From: Isoetes taiwanensis
Lineage: Eukaryota; Streptophyta; Lycopodiopsida; Isoetales; Isoetaceae
DNA length: 64,000 bases
Direction of reading: 5' to 3'
NCBI GenBank assembly: GCA_021234155.1
Contig: JAJEKV010000277.1
Span: 186,001-250,000 of the forward strand
Position 1 is the first letter of the stretch. The number at the start of each line of letters is the position of its first letter. The notes beneath the pieces were generated by a model that was given only the letters and a program-made list of their open reading frames with translations, did not search any database and was not told the DNA's origin. Shown in pieces: positions 47,976 through 57,894 of this stretch. The position numbers were made by a program, and so were the translations under genes.

Positions 47976-47984
47976 ACTAGTTTG
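47976..47984. repeat. 9-bp target-duplication candidate, left (CACTAGTTT)
   Basis: One mismatch from CACTACTTT at 55,322-55,330. Taking these as the duplicated target keeps a single LINE frame across the insertion point. Confidence 0.6.
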
Positions 47985-47990
47985 GGTACA

Positions 47991-48031
47991 AAAAGCGAAA
48001 AAGCAAAGCAAAAAGCAAAGCAAAAGCAAAC
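47991..48031. repeat. GCAAA array, left end of the composite element
   Basis: AAAAAGCGAAAAAGCAAAGC then AAAAAGCAAAGCAAAAGCAAA, directly after the left boundary. Confidence 0.85.
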
Positions 48032-48139
48032 TTTTTAGGTTCACATTTGGTTAGCTCTAATCGAAATTTTGGCGCCATAACTACCTCTGGCGATGGCGAT
48101 GAAGCTTTCGACGAAGGAATGGTAATGCAAATGGATTAA

Positions 48140-50930
48140 ATGGTTGGAGGATCAAATTCATCGACGAGGATTGGGAATGGACGGAATCATGGCTTCACCG
48201 ACGGTAAAATTAAGAAATTTTATGTGAAGCCTCATTTAAAAGAACTGCTAGATTTTCTTATCTCCGAGCTTTATCCTCATGGTCAGGCGAACAATGAGCT
48301 CGGGGAAGAAATTTGCCTTTGCATTTACTTGGGAGAATTGTAGTCGAGCAGCTCTTAACGGACGAACACAAGATAAACGGGTTTCATTTAAAGAACAAGT
48401 TGATGTGTACCCAAGGAAGCTAGTTAAGCTCGAACCAAAACATTCCCTGGCGAAACAAGCCTCTCGACCAAAGCAGTGAGGAAGAACCACACCAAATCCC
48501 ACACCATTGAAGCCAAGTAATGCAGGGTTTACTCTCGGGGCAAGTCTTTGTTCCTTTGCTAAACAGAGGTAGCTTAATGTTTAATGTTAGGGTCTTGGAT
48601 GAAGAAGTGAATAGGTTGGAGGGTGAATTTGAATTGTGCAAGAAAGATCTGGGAGACATTGCAAGCAAGATCACCCTAAATGGGACATGTGAATGAGAGA
48701 TATTGCGGGATCGGAAGCAAGCGAGAGAAGACATAAGCGAGGTTGCGGGCTGAGATCAATTTTGGAATCCAAAGTAGAAAAGTCTCGATTCGATAAGAAA
48801 AGAATTGAGGACTTGATGCGAGGACTTGATGCAGAGGAGAAATTCTATTGCAGGAAATTAGAGAGCCTTATTGAAAAGGTGGATGATCATCAAGTTGAGA
48901 AGAAGAATGAATTGGAAGCATTACATGGAGTGCTAGAAAGGGACCTGCTCAAATGGAAGAATTACAGGGGCTAATTGCTATAACTTGAGTAGTGTAAATG
49001 CCTCGTATTGATTCAAGTTATTGCAAAGCGAGGTTGCCATTGTGTTATGAAATACCATGTTACGCATGTGGATTAGCTTTCCAAGATGACTACAAGATTA
49101 GTGCGGTGCTACCATGCCAACATGCTTATCATTTAATTTTGCACTGCTTCTTGTAGAGAATAAAAATGCCCGGATTGTTCTATGGATGTCCCAATGAAAT
49201 TCTTTGAAGAACTTGGCTTAGAGACCAATGCAAATGAAGGAGAAGAAAAAAAGAAAAGCGACAAGCGAGAAGAATCATCTAAGAAAGTAAGTATTATTTA
49301 TTTGCTTTGCTTTATTTGTGAAAATTGCTTTTGTTGAAAAGTTTTGGTCATGTTATTTGCAGGAAAAGTTACCAACAAAAAGGAAACATGATGACTATGT
49401 GGATTTAGATGAATTTGGTGAATTTGCTGATGTGAATGAAGATCTTTGGTGATTACGACCGTGCATATGAAGGTATTTTAGAAAATATTCCAAGTTCTTG
49501 AGGGAAGGAGCTTCTTTGGGAATTAAGAGCAGGTTGAGAAGAGCTACAATCAATATCAAGGAAACTAGCCTTGAACCTCGTGAGACTATTCTTCTGATCC
49601 TGTAACTCCAACTCAGATATTCACATCGAATGCTGTGGAACAGACAACTCCACAGATTGTGGATCAGCAGGAGCTGGACAAATTGGTGGTCACAATTGCA
49701 GATGCCACAACAGAATTACCAGCAGTGGATGAGCAAGACAAAGAAGCTGATCAGGAGGATGGAAGAGAAGTTCAAGAGGATGCAACAAAGAATCTGACAA
49801 TTCAAGGAAGCGTCTTTGGCGAGGCCAGCAAAAAAAGAAGAAAGCAATCAAACCTATTCCCAAAGTAGTTGCTGAGAAGGTGCAAGTTACAAAAGGTGAC
49901 AAACGCACTCCAATAGAAAGAATATTAGATGCCTATAATGGGAAGGGCTAAACTATTTTCTGTATTTGACATTGTCATATTTTCAATTTGTAAGATTTCT
50001 GTTAAAATAAAATCTTTTCTAAATATTAGAATCTGTAAACTTTTCATTAAAATAAAATGTTTTCATTGAATATGTGAATCTGTAATCTTTTCATAGTTGA
50101 CAATGTCATATCTTAGTTTGTGTCTAAAGTGTTTTTAAAATGTATCTCTTGTTTGTAGGGAGGCACAAAGACAAACTGTTGGTCCTTGATTTGAATGGTG
50201 TGCTTATGAAGAGTTGGCATAAGCATGACAAAACCTGAGAACACCAATACGCAAATCTGAAGAAAGCGTACACAACCAACAAAGTCTTTGGTTTGCGAGA
50301 CCGAGGTTTGCATAATTTCATGGTGGGCCCTAGAACATTTTGAAATTGCTATTTGGTCCAGTATGAACCGCTACAACATCATTGAGTGCTGCGGCGGATG
50401 TTGCTGCAGATTATCTTATTAAGTTCAAGTTCATTTGGGAAGGAGCACAATGTTTGAAATTGCCTTATCCACACCCAGCCAATCGGACAAGCGGTCTATT
50501 TGAAGCCACTTTCTTATGTCATTGAAGCATATCCTGAAATGAAGAATGTCTTGTTGGTGGATGATTCTCTGTATAAATCTTTTTTCACCCGGTGTACCAT
50601 TCTTTAATAGTTAGCTCATTTCAGTTTGATGAGGGAGCCTGAGAATGGTTTGAAAAGATGAAGGATGTATTGTTTGGTTGGGCTGAAAGTCCACGAGCCT
50701 ACAAAATTTGTGAAAGAACATCTTGCCCGAAATTGTCAAACAAAGAAGACTTTGATATTTTGGATTTGTGTTCCAAGCATGTGCAGGAGAATCCAAGATG
50801 GGCTATTCTGTAAAGCAGGCAGTTGCCATGATGGAACTTACGGTAAGCAATTTATTTTTTGCTTGATTTGCTTGATTTGCTTGGCTTGCCATATCTTCTT
50901 ACCTTAAGCGGAGTTACGCTCTTGCGAGGT
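48140..50930 (+). pseudogene. Coiled-coil / RING-like / FCP1-NIF phosphatase-like gene
   Basis: Pieces in order on the plus strand. 48,210-48,345: KPHLKELLDFLISELYPHG. 48,580-48,974: a charged coiled coil (VLDEEVNRLEGEFELCKKDL, later KKRIEDLMRGLDAEEKFYCR). 49,035-49,200: RING-like spacing, IPCYACG, then LPCQHAYHL, H/C, then CPDC. 49,385-49,940: acidic, Lys-rich linkers. 50,165-50,800: FCP1/NIF domain: LLVLDLNGVL (HAD motif I in the DLNG form some plant members have), GLHNF, EHFEIAIWSSMNRYN (shifted frame), MKNVLLVDDSLYKSF (motif with paired Asp), and a final EHL segment. The family dephosphorylates Ser/Thr in the nucleus, typically on RNA polymerase II CTD; RING domains act in ubiquitin transfer. 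Many frameshifts and stops, so no product. Whether these pieces form one ancestral protein or two genes is not certain. Confidence 0.6.
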
Positions 50931-51950
50931 TCTGGAAAACAGTTGTGAGGCAATGGATGTTAAGGAATGTCAAGAAAAGTGTAAGATGTGAAAAATACAG
51001 GTGGCAACCATAAAATTTTCTTCTGGTTTGCCACATTTTGAATGCACATCATTGTGCAATGTAATGTTAGATGTGAATATACGGCATACATAAATTTTTT
51101 TCCCCCAGTTTGCAGTTTTGAATGCACATCATTGTGCACTCTATTGTGCTATTTGTTGTAACAATATCAATATGAATGTCAATGTTTTGTACTATGCACT
51201 TGTGAGCTGAAACCCAAATCGAGAGAGCATTGAACTCATTCTGAGCGGTAAAGATGACATGATTTTTACGGCGGGTCTCTTCTCCTAACATGTACATGTT
51301 GCCACCAATATCATTCATGTCAAACTTAACATGCCTTACCAAGTGGCTGTAAATTGAAGCCACTGGCTTGTCCACCAGCAATTGAAAAGTTAGAGTGTCT
51401 AATTGCTGATAGTAGTGGCCTGATACTATAACCTCTCCAACATTGTATACATTCCCCCACTCATCAACATAAGAATCCAGCAATGTTTGCTTTGTCTCGA
51501 TTACAACTGCGATGAAGTAAAAGTCGACACCCTCATCATTATTTTCTTCTGCAGGTACAGCAAAGTTATCCCCAACTTCTAAGATGTCACTGAGGTAATC
51601 AAGCTCACCCTCATCATCATCATCTTCTTCTTCCTCCTCCTCATTGGATAATTTGTCTTACGCATTCCTTTGGTTGTACTTCTTTTGGTTTTAATACACC
51701 TTCTTTCCAGCCTCCTATCCTTCTCTTGTTAATGCAATTATCCCAATCTCCATGAAAACATGCTTGGCAAAAAACAAGCAAGGCATCTGGTACTCACTTT
51801 TGTTGGATCCTTCCTATCAAGTGCCCTAATGCTATGTAACTTTGAGCTCCCATTCAAAGTTTTCCATTCCTTCTTTTTAGGACTTATCTATGTCCTTAGC
51901 TTCAATATTCCAAAAGTACCTGGAAAGCATTTACTCAAATCAAGTTAATG

Positions 51951-52650
51951 CAAAAGCAAAGCAAAGCAAATTCAGAAAGCAAATGCAAGAGCAAATTGTT
52001 AGCAAAGATAATCAAAGCAGAAATCAAAAGTAATGAGACATCCACCTGGAATTGAATGAAAGCCAACATAAATGCAGAAAGCAAATGCGAGCAAATTTAA
52101 TGAATCAGAAAGCAAATGCAAAGCCAATTCAAAGCAAAAGTTAGTCAAAGCATTAATCAAAGCAAAAGCAAAAGCAAAAGCAAAAAGCAAAAGCATCAAA
52201 GCAATTCCATCGAGGAGCAAAGATAATCAAAGCGAAATCAAAAGTAATGAGACAACCACGGAATTGAATGAAAGCCAAGATAAATCACGAAAGAAAGCAA
52301 AATCAGGAGCAAATTTAATGAATCTGAGAAAGCAAGCTGCAAAAGCCAATTCAAAGCAAAGTTAGTCAAAGCATTAATCAAAGCAAAAAAGCAAAAGCAA
52401 AAGCAAAAAGCAAAAAAGCATCAAAGCAATTCCATCAGAGCAAAAAGATAATCAAAGAGAAATCAAAAAAGTAATGAGACAACCACACGGAATTGAATGA
52501 AAGCCAAGATAAATCAGAGAAAGCAAATGCAGAGCAAATTTAATGAATCAGAAAAGCATATGCAAGGCCAATTCAAAGCAAAAGTTAGTCAAAGCAAAAG
52601 CAAAAAGCAAAGCATCAAAGCAATTCCATCAAAGCAAACACTAGGCCAGC
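51951..52650. repeat. ~220-bp GCAAA-rich tandem array, three copies
   Basis: The unit starts AAAGATAATCAAAG, then AAATCAAAAGTAATGAGACA, GGAATTGAATGAAAGCCAA, GAGCAAATTTAATGAATC, AAAGTTAGTCAAAGCATTAA, a GCAAAA run and ATCAAAGCAATTCCATC. Copies begin near 52,003, 52,219 and 52,444; the last lacks the central part. It lies between the convergent 3' ends of the two genes. Confidence 0.85.
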
Positions 52651-52659
52651 CTACGGAAA

Positions 52660-52678
52660 ATACCTCTTTTTTTTTTCA
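52660..52678. repeat. T run
   Basis: CTCTTTTTTTTTTCATT between the array and the transposase region. Too short to identify. Confidence 0.6.
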
Positions 52679-54960
52679 TTGGCACAAGGATGGTTTTCAA
52701 TGTACCATTTTAGGAATTCCACCGCATCCTTAGCACATTGCAGCTTCCGGGAATCATACTTCGGTTGCTCCTTTGCTAGAATTAATTTCAAAACAGCTCG
52801 GCTCCATCATGTTCTCCTTTACCATGAGAACTTGCAAAAAACACCATAAATATTCGAGGAGTAGGATTGTTCACAAAATTTCTACCTATGTACGGAAGGG
52901 TGCGGCACCTTTGAATTGAGATGTGCAACCATCACTCAAAAAAAACATGGTTCTTTGTACTCTATATTCATTTGTTTCAGCCCTTTGTGCATGGACTTTC
53001 AAGCGATGGTTGACAAACTCGATTGAATGCTCCTTGCAATCAAAAATGTAAAAAAATGTGTCTCTTAATTATTCTTGATCGTAGACTGAACTTGTTTCTC
53101 GTCGAACAAGATCATTTGTGTTCCTAAATTCTTCCTCTTCCTTTTTCTGTAGGATGTCTATAGGTAATGTGAACAAGAATAGTAATTTGGTCGGTATGCC
53201 AATGGCATGATTGTACTTCTTCGAATTTTGAGGCTATAGTTCTCGGCAAAATCAATTCTTGATACAATAGTATTCTTTGGAAAGTTGGCTAAGCATTGCT
53301 TAAATTGCTTTGCTGCCAATGTCTGCGTGTAATTATGTGGAACAAATTGCACAAAGTGTCTTGTTGGCATCTTGAATAAACTCTTATCTTTGGAGCGGAC
53401 TTGTATGCTAATCTTGTGACTTTAGTTGGTTTTCCTCCCCTCTTACGAATTGAACTCTCCTTCAAATTACGGGCTCTTCTTTTAATCACAGTGAGACAAT
53501 TTGGTGATGTTAGGTCCTAAACAAGTTTCAGAAAAAGTAAATAACACTAAAACAAATTAATATACCTTCTCAAGCTGTTTCCACTCAAGAAATGTCTTTC
53601 ATTGTCTTTTCCTTTGGATGATTGGCAATCTGAAAGCTTCTAGCGTTAGCTCATTTCCAAAATAGATATACATGAATGTTAAATGTACCTTTTCAAACCA
53701 CAAGATTTACAAGCAACCATGGGGCGGGAATGCTTGTGCCATTCTTCTAAGGGATCTTGCTTTTCACATACAAGTTCCCTCCACAACTCACTAGTAGACT
53801 TGTAAGTCATCAATTTAGCTTTGCATTCATCTCCTTCTCCACACACCTTTGCAATTGCGGGAACAATTTTCATGAACACCTCTAGGGTCTGTTCTTATTA
53901 CATTCAGTGTTTGAAGAACAAATTCCAAATGGATGTGATAACTTGGCAGCAGCAAGTTTCCCTCTCATGAAGTCTTCTAACAAATGAAGGCTTCAGCCTC
54001 TCAAATGTTTGTTGTGCAATGTTGATATGTGGATATTGTTGCTTGAAAGCCATATAGAGCTGGAGCTGCAGAAGACAACATGTAAAATTCATTTTGTAAT
54101 GCATAAAGCAAAATCATGAAAAATCTTTGAAACAATGAAGCAAATCAATCATAATAAGTAATTAATCAAAGATCTTTGAGACATTGCGAGGAATGCAAAT
54201 TTATAAAAGCAATAGGGAATTTGAAACAATGCGGATAGCAAATTCATACATAAAACATGTGAAGCATAAATTGTTCAACTTCAACATGAAAAGTTTTATC
54301 AAACACTACAAATTAACGGTGACGAAACATTCCGGATATAAATACGGGAGACCTCAAGCAAATGGATTGGATGGTCAACTTTATTGCCATTTTAAATCTT
54401 AAACTTCCTCACATGTTTTTGTATGGAGAAACTCTTGTGTTTTCAGTCCGAAGCTGCGGACAACCTTTTTCACTTCATCAGCAGTCGGACCTTTTTCTTC
54501 CTCAAAAACATAGACCGGGGACCTGATTCCCTTTCTGCCATTACTCTTCTTCTATAGGCTGCACAAATAGATTTTCTAGGCACTTCAAAGCGGCAGCTCT
54601 CTACTGAGAATGATTAAGTTTATTCTACGTGGATGTAACCATTTGTAAAGTTGACCTTTTCTTTGCGGAATGTCAATCTTTCTGGTTCGTTTGTCTTTTG
54701 CATAGTTTCCTTCACATTAGCAATCACTTTTTGCATAACCTTTGTCTCTCTTTTTATGCAAGCAGCTTACTTGTAAAAGGTACATTTGGTTTTATCTTTC
54801 TTACAAATCTGTCCACAATAGCAGCCTTATCTAAAGCATTGGCATGTTTTGTCGGATCCTCAAAATAATCATGCATATCCTTTGAAATCTCCTGAATTCT
54901 TCTCTGCGAGGCTTAATTCTTTGGAATTAGCGGCGCTTCCATCAATTCCCTTTTTGCGTT

Positions 54961-55269
54961 TCCTTGATTCCCTCTTTACGCAAAGCATCAATTTCCACGA
55001 AAAATCAGTCTCTTCTCATCTTCATCCATTCAAATTATGAATATGAGAAACTCCAATCCACTGATTCTCCACCGTAACCAAATTCGAGAATGGCAAGAGG
55101 GCAGTTCCGCCAACTTTGCCTCCTTCAATTTCGCGAATTACACTCCATCATTCCTCCGCCAAAAGCCAGCGTAACTGATTCCCCAATAATCGGACAGCCA
55201 TGTCATCGATCCGTAGGAGTGATCGAGTTTGGGGAATTCCACCGATTATTTGTGTCTTTGAGAAGAACG
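54961..55269. other. Right end of the composite element, no gene recognised
   Basis: Could hold the 5' part of the transposase gene's leader: minus-strand Glu/Lys-rich readings with many stops. Confidence 0.35.
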
Positions 55270-55310
55270 AGCAAAGCAATTGATAAAGCAAAAGCAAAGC
55301 AAAGCAAGCG
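55270..55310. repeat. GCAAA array, right end of the composite element
   Basis: GAGCAAAGCAATTGATAAAG, then CAAAAGCAAAGCAAAGCAAG; same strand orientation as the left-end array, so a direct rather than inverted arrangement. Confidence 0.85.
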
Positions 55311-55321
55311 AGGCGTCCGGA

Positions 55322-55330
55322 CACTACTTT
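55322..55330. repeat. 9-bp target-duplication candidate, right (CACTACTTT)
   Basis: Partner of 47,976-47,984, with one mismatch. Confidence 0.6.
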
Positions 55331-57243
55331 TTCAACCCCACGGTGATTTTATGCATTCGCCTCCAGCGGCCTGCGTCCAGAGCATGCGGTGGTGGCCAAA
55401 GGGCAAGTCTTGGGGGGGTAGAGGAACCCACAAAGAAAGGAGAAGAGTGGTGATAAACTGAGGCATAATCTGGCTGGAAGAGCACCGCACATGATCCAGG
55501 CCCGCAGCACCCGTGAGAAAAGGGGATGCATGTGGAAAAGGCGGGAGACCATACAACAGCGTGCCGAGGGGCAACTCCACATGCACCCGACGGCTTCCCA
55601 AACGCCACACAATGGCGAAAAAGACTGCAACAACAGCGCCGACCAGGAGAAGATGCTCCATCTGCAAGTATGCTCCAAACAAACTTGGAGACCAACACCT
55701 TACCATAGCGATGCCAAATCCGGAATGGCCAAGCCCCCATCCTCCCGGACGGACACTTCCACCAAGCCACTTTAACAACCGCCCCTTCATCATCCCGCCC
55801 CACACAAAATTTGAACAATCTTATCCAAAGCACCAGATCTTACTCGTGGAGCTAACATCGCAGATCTTTGTATACACATGAGTGCTACAAATCTTACTGA
55901 CTTGGCAACGGTGATCCTACACCGCCATGGACAACTTGCTACCCTTCCACCAATTGAGGTGTTTTACGCAACCCCCGCAAAAATCTCATCCCACACCCTC
56001 CCCATGGAAACATCCTCCAAAGGGAATACCCAAACGACTTAGTACACACATTACCGGAAGCACCTTCCAAGGGAATAAAGCCAAACAAGGGGGGATGGAG
56101 TCAGCTGGGCCCATAATGCGGAGCACTTACCCCAATTCAGAAGAATGCCCGAGGCCAAGGAGAAAGTATCCAGCAAACCCTTCACATTCTACAAATTCCT
56201 CTGTGCGACCAAGAAGAGGGAAAGTGTCATCGACAAACTGGTTAATAATCACATTTGGCTACCATCCACGCATCCAAGCCCATCCACCACCCCCTCCTCC
56301 AGCTAAGCAAAAACAATCGAGACAGTGCCTGCGCCCCAATCGTAAACAAAGCGGCCAAAGGGCACCCACGGCGGAGGCACCCGCCACGCCTAAGGAGAAA
56401 AGGCATGAGGGTTCACCTACCACACCCAGAAGTAGCGTGGCCCCTGACCTATGCATAGGGGCTAAAAACACCCAGTATTTCTTCTCGTAAAGCGTGGACC
56501 CACAGCCACGCTAACATCATAGCGGACAAGAACTCCCATTGCGGACACTATCGTAAGCTTTGGCAAAGTCAAGCTTAAGATAGGCAATGCCTTGACCTGT
56601 TCTCCGGCCCAATAAAGGCCCTCATAAGCCGCGGCAACATTAGTCAAAATGTTCCTCCCGGGGACAAACCAGTGCACCTTACTAATGGAGGAAGTCAACA
56701 CAGAGGCTTCAACTTCTCTCGCGGGGCTTTTAATAATCTTATACACAGAGGACAACAAGGAGATAGGCCTCCAATCATTAATAGTAGAAGGTGCTTAACC
56801 TTAGGAATCAAGGAAATGCATGCGGTATTCAAGGTCCTATCCATTTGAGAAGACCGCGGCAACTCAAGATACACGATACGGACTCACCAGCCCACTCCCA
56901 ATAAGTCTGAAAGAACACCACAGGAATGCCATCCAGTCCAGGACATTTATCCTTGGCCATGCACATACATGCCTCCGCTAAATCCTCCCCGAGAGCTCTC
57001 GCTCCAAGCTCATCGGTGGAGGCGAGAATAGATGGCTTAACAAAGCACCCAAAACAAGCTCCCGATTCCCGCCATAGGGAAGAGTGCGATGTGCAAAAAC
57101 CCCGAGAAATGAGCATGCACATACCTCTGCAAATCAGCGGGATCCTCCAAAGTCCGGCCATCAGGCAAAGCAAGGGACGCCATAGATGCTGCATATCGCC
57201 GCTGCCTAGCTGCTCTGAAGAACACCGACGAAGCCAAGATGAT
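55331..57243 (-). pseudogene. LINE ORF2 reverse transcriptase
   Basis: Minus-strand pieces: ASMASLALPDGRTLEDPADL (57,190-57,130, linker before RT), AKDKCPGLDGIPVVFFQTYW (about 56,960-56,900), DWRPISLLSSVYKII (56,790-56,740), GFVPGRNILTNV (shifted frame, about 56,660), catalytic FVDDT at 56,237-56,223, and a thumb region with CPSGRMGAWPFR (about 55,770). These are the standard RT motifs of plant L1-type ORF2. Several frameshifts and stops. The upstream endonuclease is missing because of 5' truncation. Confidence 0.85.
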
Positions 57244-57840
57244 TGTAGAATTTTGTTAATAGACTCACCTTGCCTATTTCCCTGTGGATAATATGCAGAA
57301 GCTTGCACATGTTGAACACCAATGTTTCTTGTTAGCTGAGCTACTACGTTTCCTATGAAATGAGTTCCCCAATCAGACAAAAGAATAGTTGGAACACCAA
57401 ATCGAGAAATCAGATTATGATAAAAAAAGCTTAATGTGGTACTTTCTATAGCATGCTTTGCTGGAATTGCTTCTACCCACTTTGAAAACACGCATGTGGC
57501 TGCCAAAATATACTTATGTCCCTTTGGAAGATGGAGGATTTATAGGCCAATGTAATACAATCCCCACATATGACATATTATTATGGCCTGTTAACTGCTT
57601 GTGCTTCTGACACTTTTCACATTTTGTCACAAAGTCTCTAGTATCCTTGTAAAGAATTGGCCAATAATACCCCCAATGAAGGAGCTTTCTAGCTGTGGGT
57701 CTAGCTGCAAAATGCCCCCGACAATCATCGCTAAACTTCTTTGCGGTCGGTGACCAAGAACACACCTCAACAAGAGACCTTCTATAGTCTTCTTATATAG
57801 AACAGACTCGTGCACCACATAACCAGCTACTTGTACTATA
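57244..57840 (-). pseudogene. Ty3/gypsy integrase N-terminal and core part
   Basis: Reading down the minus strand: VHESVLYKKTIEGLLLRCV (57,818 on), then the zinc-binding HHCC domain GHFAARPTARKLLHWGYYWP ... CEKCQKH (57,720-57,590), then the core VFSKWVEAIPAKHA (57,490), FGVPTILLSDWGTHFIGN (57,400) and YYPQGNRQGESINKILQ (57,300-57,244). Gypsy cores normally have TDYFSKW and SDNGTHF: here the first catalytic Asp is replaced (AATCVFSKW) and Asn is Trp in SDWGTHF, so the enzyme is dead even apart from the LINE insertion. The gene resumes at 47,008. Confidence 0.88.
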
Positions 57841-57858
57841 AGAGCATGCTTTTGTTTT

Positions 57859-57894
57859 TGTTTGTTTGTTTTTTTTTTTTTTTTTTTTTTTTTG
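57859..57894 (-). repeat. Long T run
   Basis: TTTGTTTTTGTTTGTTTG followed by about 27 T. On the minus strand this is a poly-A tail, so the sequence at 57,895-58,080 (GGGTTGCCCCTAGGGGGGCAAACCC, itself partly palindromic) may be the 3' end of a short retroposed element. Confidence 0.6.

Larger units (their letters stand above)
51067..54960 (-). pseudogene. Transposase-like gene, DFAENY/SDGC type
   Basis: Minus-strand pieces in order. About 54,540-54,420: ADEVKKVVRSFGLKTQEFLH. 54,070-53,900: FKQQYPHINIAQQTFERLKP, then RERETCCCRYH (C-rich, likely metal binding) and LEFVLQTLN. 53,370-53,160: HFVQFVPHNY, then IVSRIDFAENYSLKI (Asp at 53,251-53,253), then HTDQITILVHITYRHPTEK. 52,940-52,900: MFFLSDGCTSQFKG. 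52,860-52,790: IFMVFFASSHGKGEHDGA. A basic/acidic linker and an open 138-codon C-terminal region follow (51,600-51,067; VGDNFAVPAEE, VDFYFIAVV). I recognise this motif series from uncharacterised proteins in animals and non-flowering plants, with the acidic residues placed as in DDE-type recombinases; that is recollection plus inference. Frame changes and stops between every block mean it is dead. Confidence 0.6.
47985..55321. mobile_element. Composite DNA element: captured host-like gene plus transposase
   Basis: This 7.3-kb insertion in a LINE is bounded by near-identical 9-bp repeats. Both ends carry GCAAA-rich arrays (47,991-48,031 and 55,270-55,310) in the same orientation; I see no proper terminal inverted repeat. 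Two broken genes converge: a plus-strand coiled-coil/RING/FCP1-like gene (48.1-50.9 kb) and a minus-strand transposase-like gene (55.0-51.0 kb). Between their 3' ends is a ~220-bp GCAAA-rich tandem array. A 9-bp duplication is what Mutator-like elements make, but the transposase motifs do not look like MULE to me. Superfamily is left open. Confidence 0.6.
47009..57243 (-). mobile_element. 5'-truncated LINE inserted in a gypsy integrase
   Basis: Minus-oriented non-LTR element. The 3' end is a 12-bp A run (T at 47,009-47,020) after AATATATTGATGACACAG-type sequence, common in plant LINE tails. The 5' end (57,243) starts inside ORF2, upstream of the reverse transcriptase core, so the copy is truncated. 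Both flanks are the same gypsy integrase: ...SINKILQ on one side, TVKDN...NWHEAL on the other. A 7.3-kb insertion (47,985-55,321) splits it. Net LINE length is about 2.9 kb. Confidence 0.85.

Noticed and set aside
51999-52365. 73- and 97-codon ORFs in the GCAAA array
   Set aside because: Low-complexity translations of a tandem repeat (Lys/Ala/Ser on plus; Leu/Ala/Phe on minus).
47976-55330. Calling the composite insertion a Mutator (MULE) element
   Set aside because: The 9-bp repeats fit, but no long terminal inverted repeats are present and the transposase motifs do not match those I know for MULEs.
47976-55330. Helitron with captured gene
   Set aside because: No TC...CTRR ends, no 3' hairpin, no Rep/helicase motif, and an apparent 9-bp target duplication, which Helitrons do not make.
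55324-55881. Several overlapping 95-170 codon ORFs on both strands
   Set aside because: They are alternative frames of the LINE RT thumb region in GC-rich sequence; only fragments of the minus-strand frames match LINE protein.
56829-57506. A 225-codon ORF that starts as integrase and ends as LINE reverse transcriptase
   Set aside because: It is an accidental read-through of the LINE insertion junction at 57,243, not a fusion protein.
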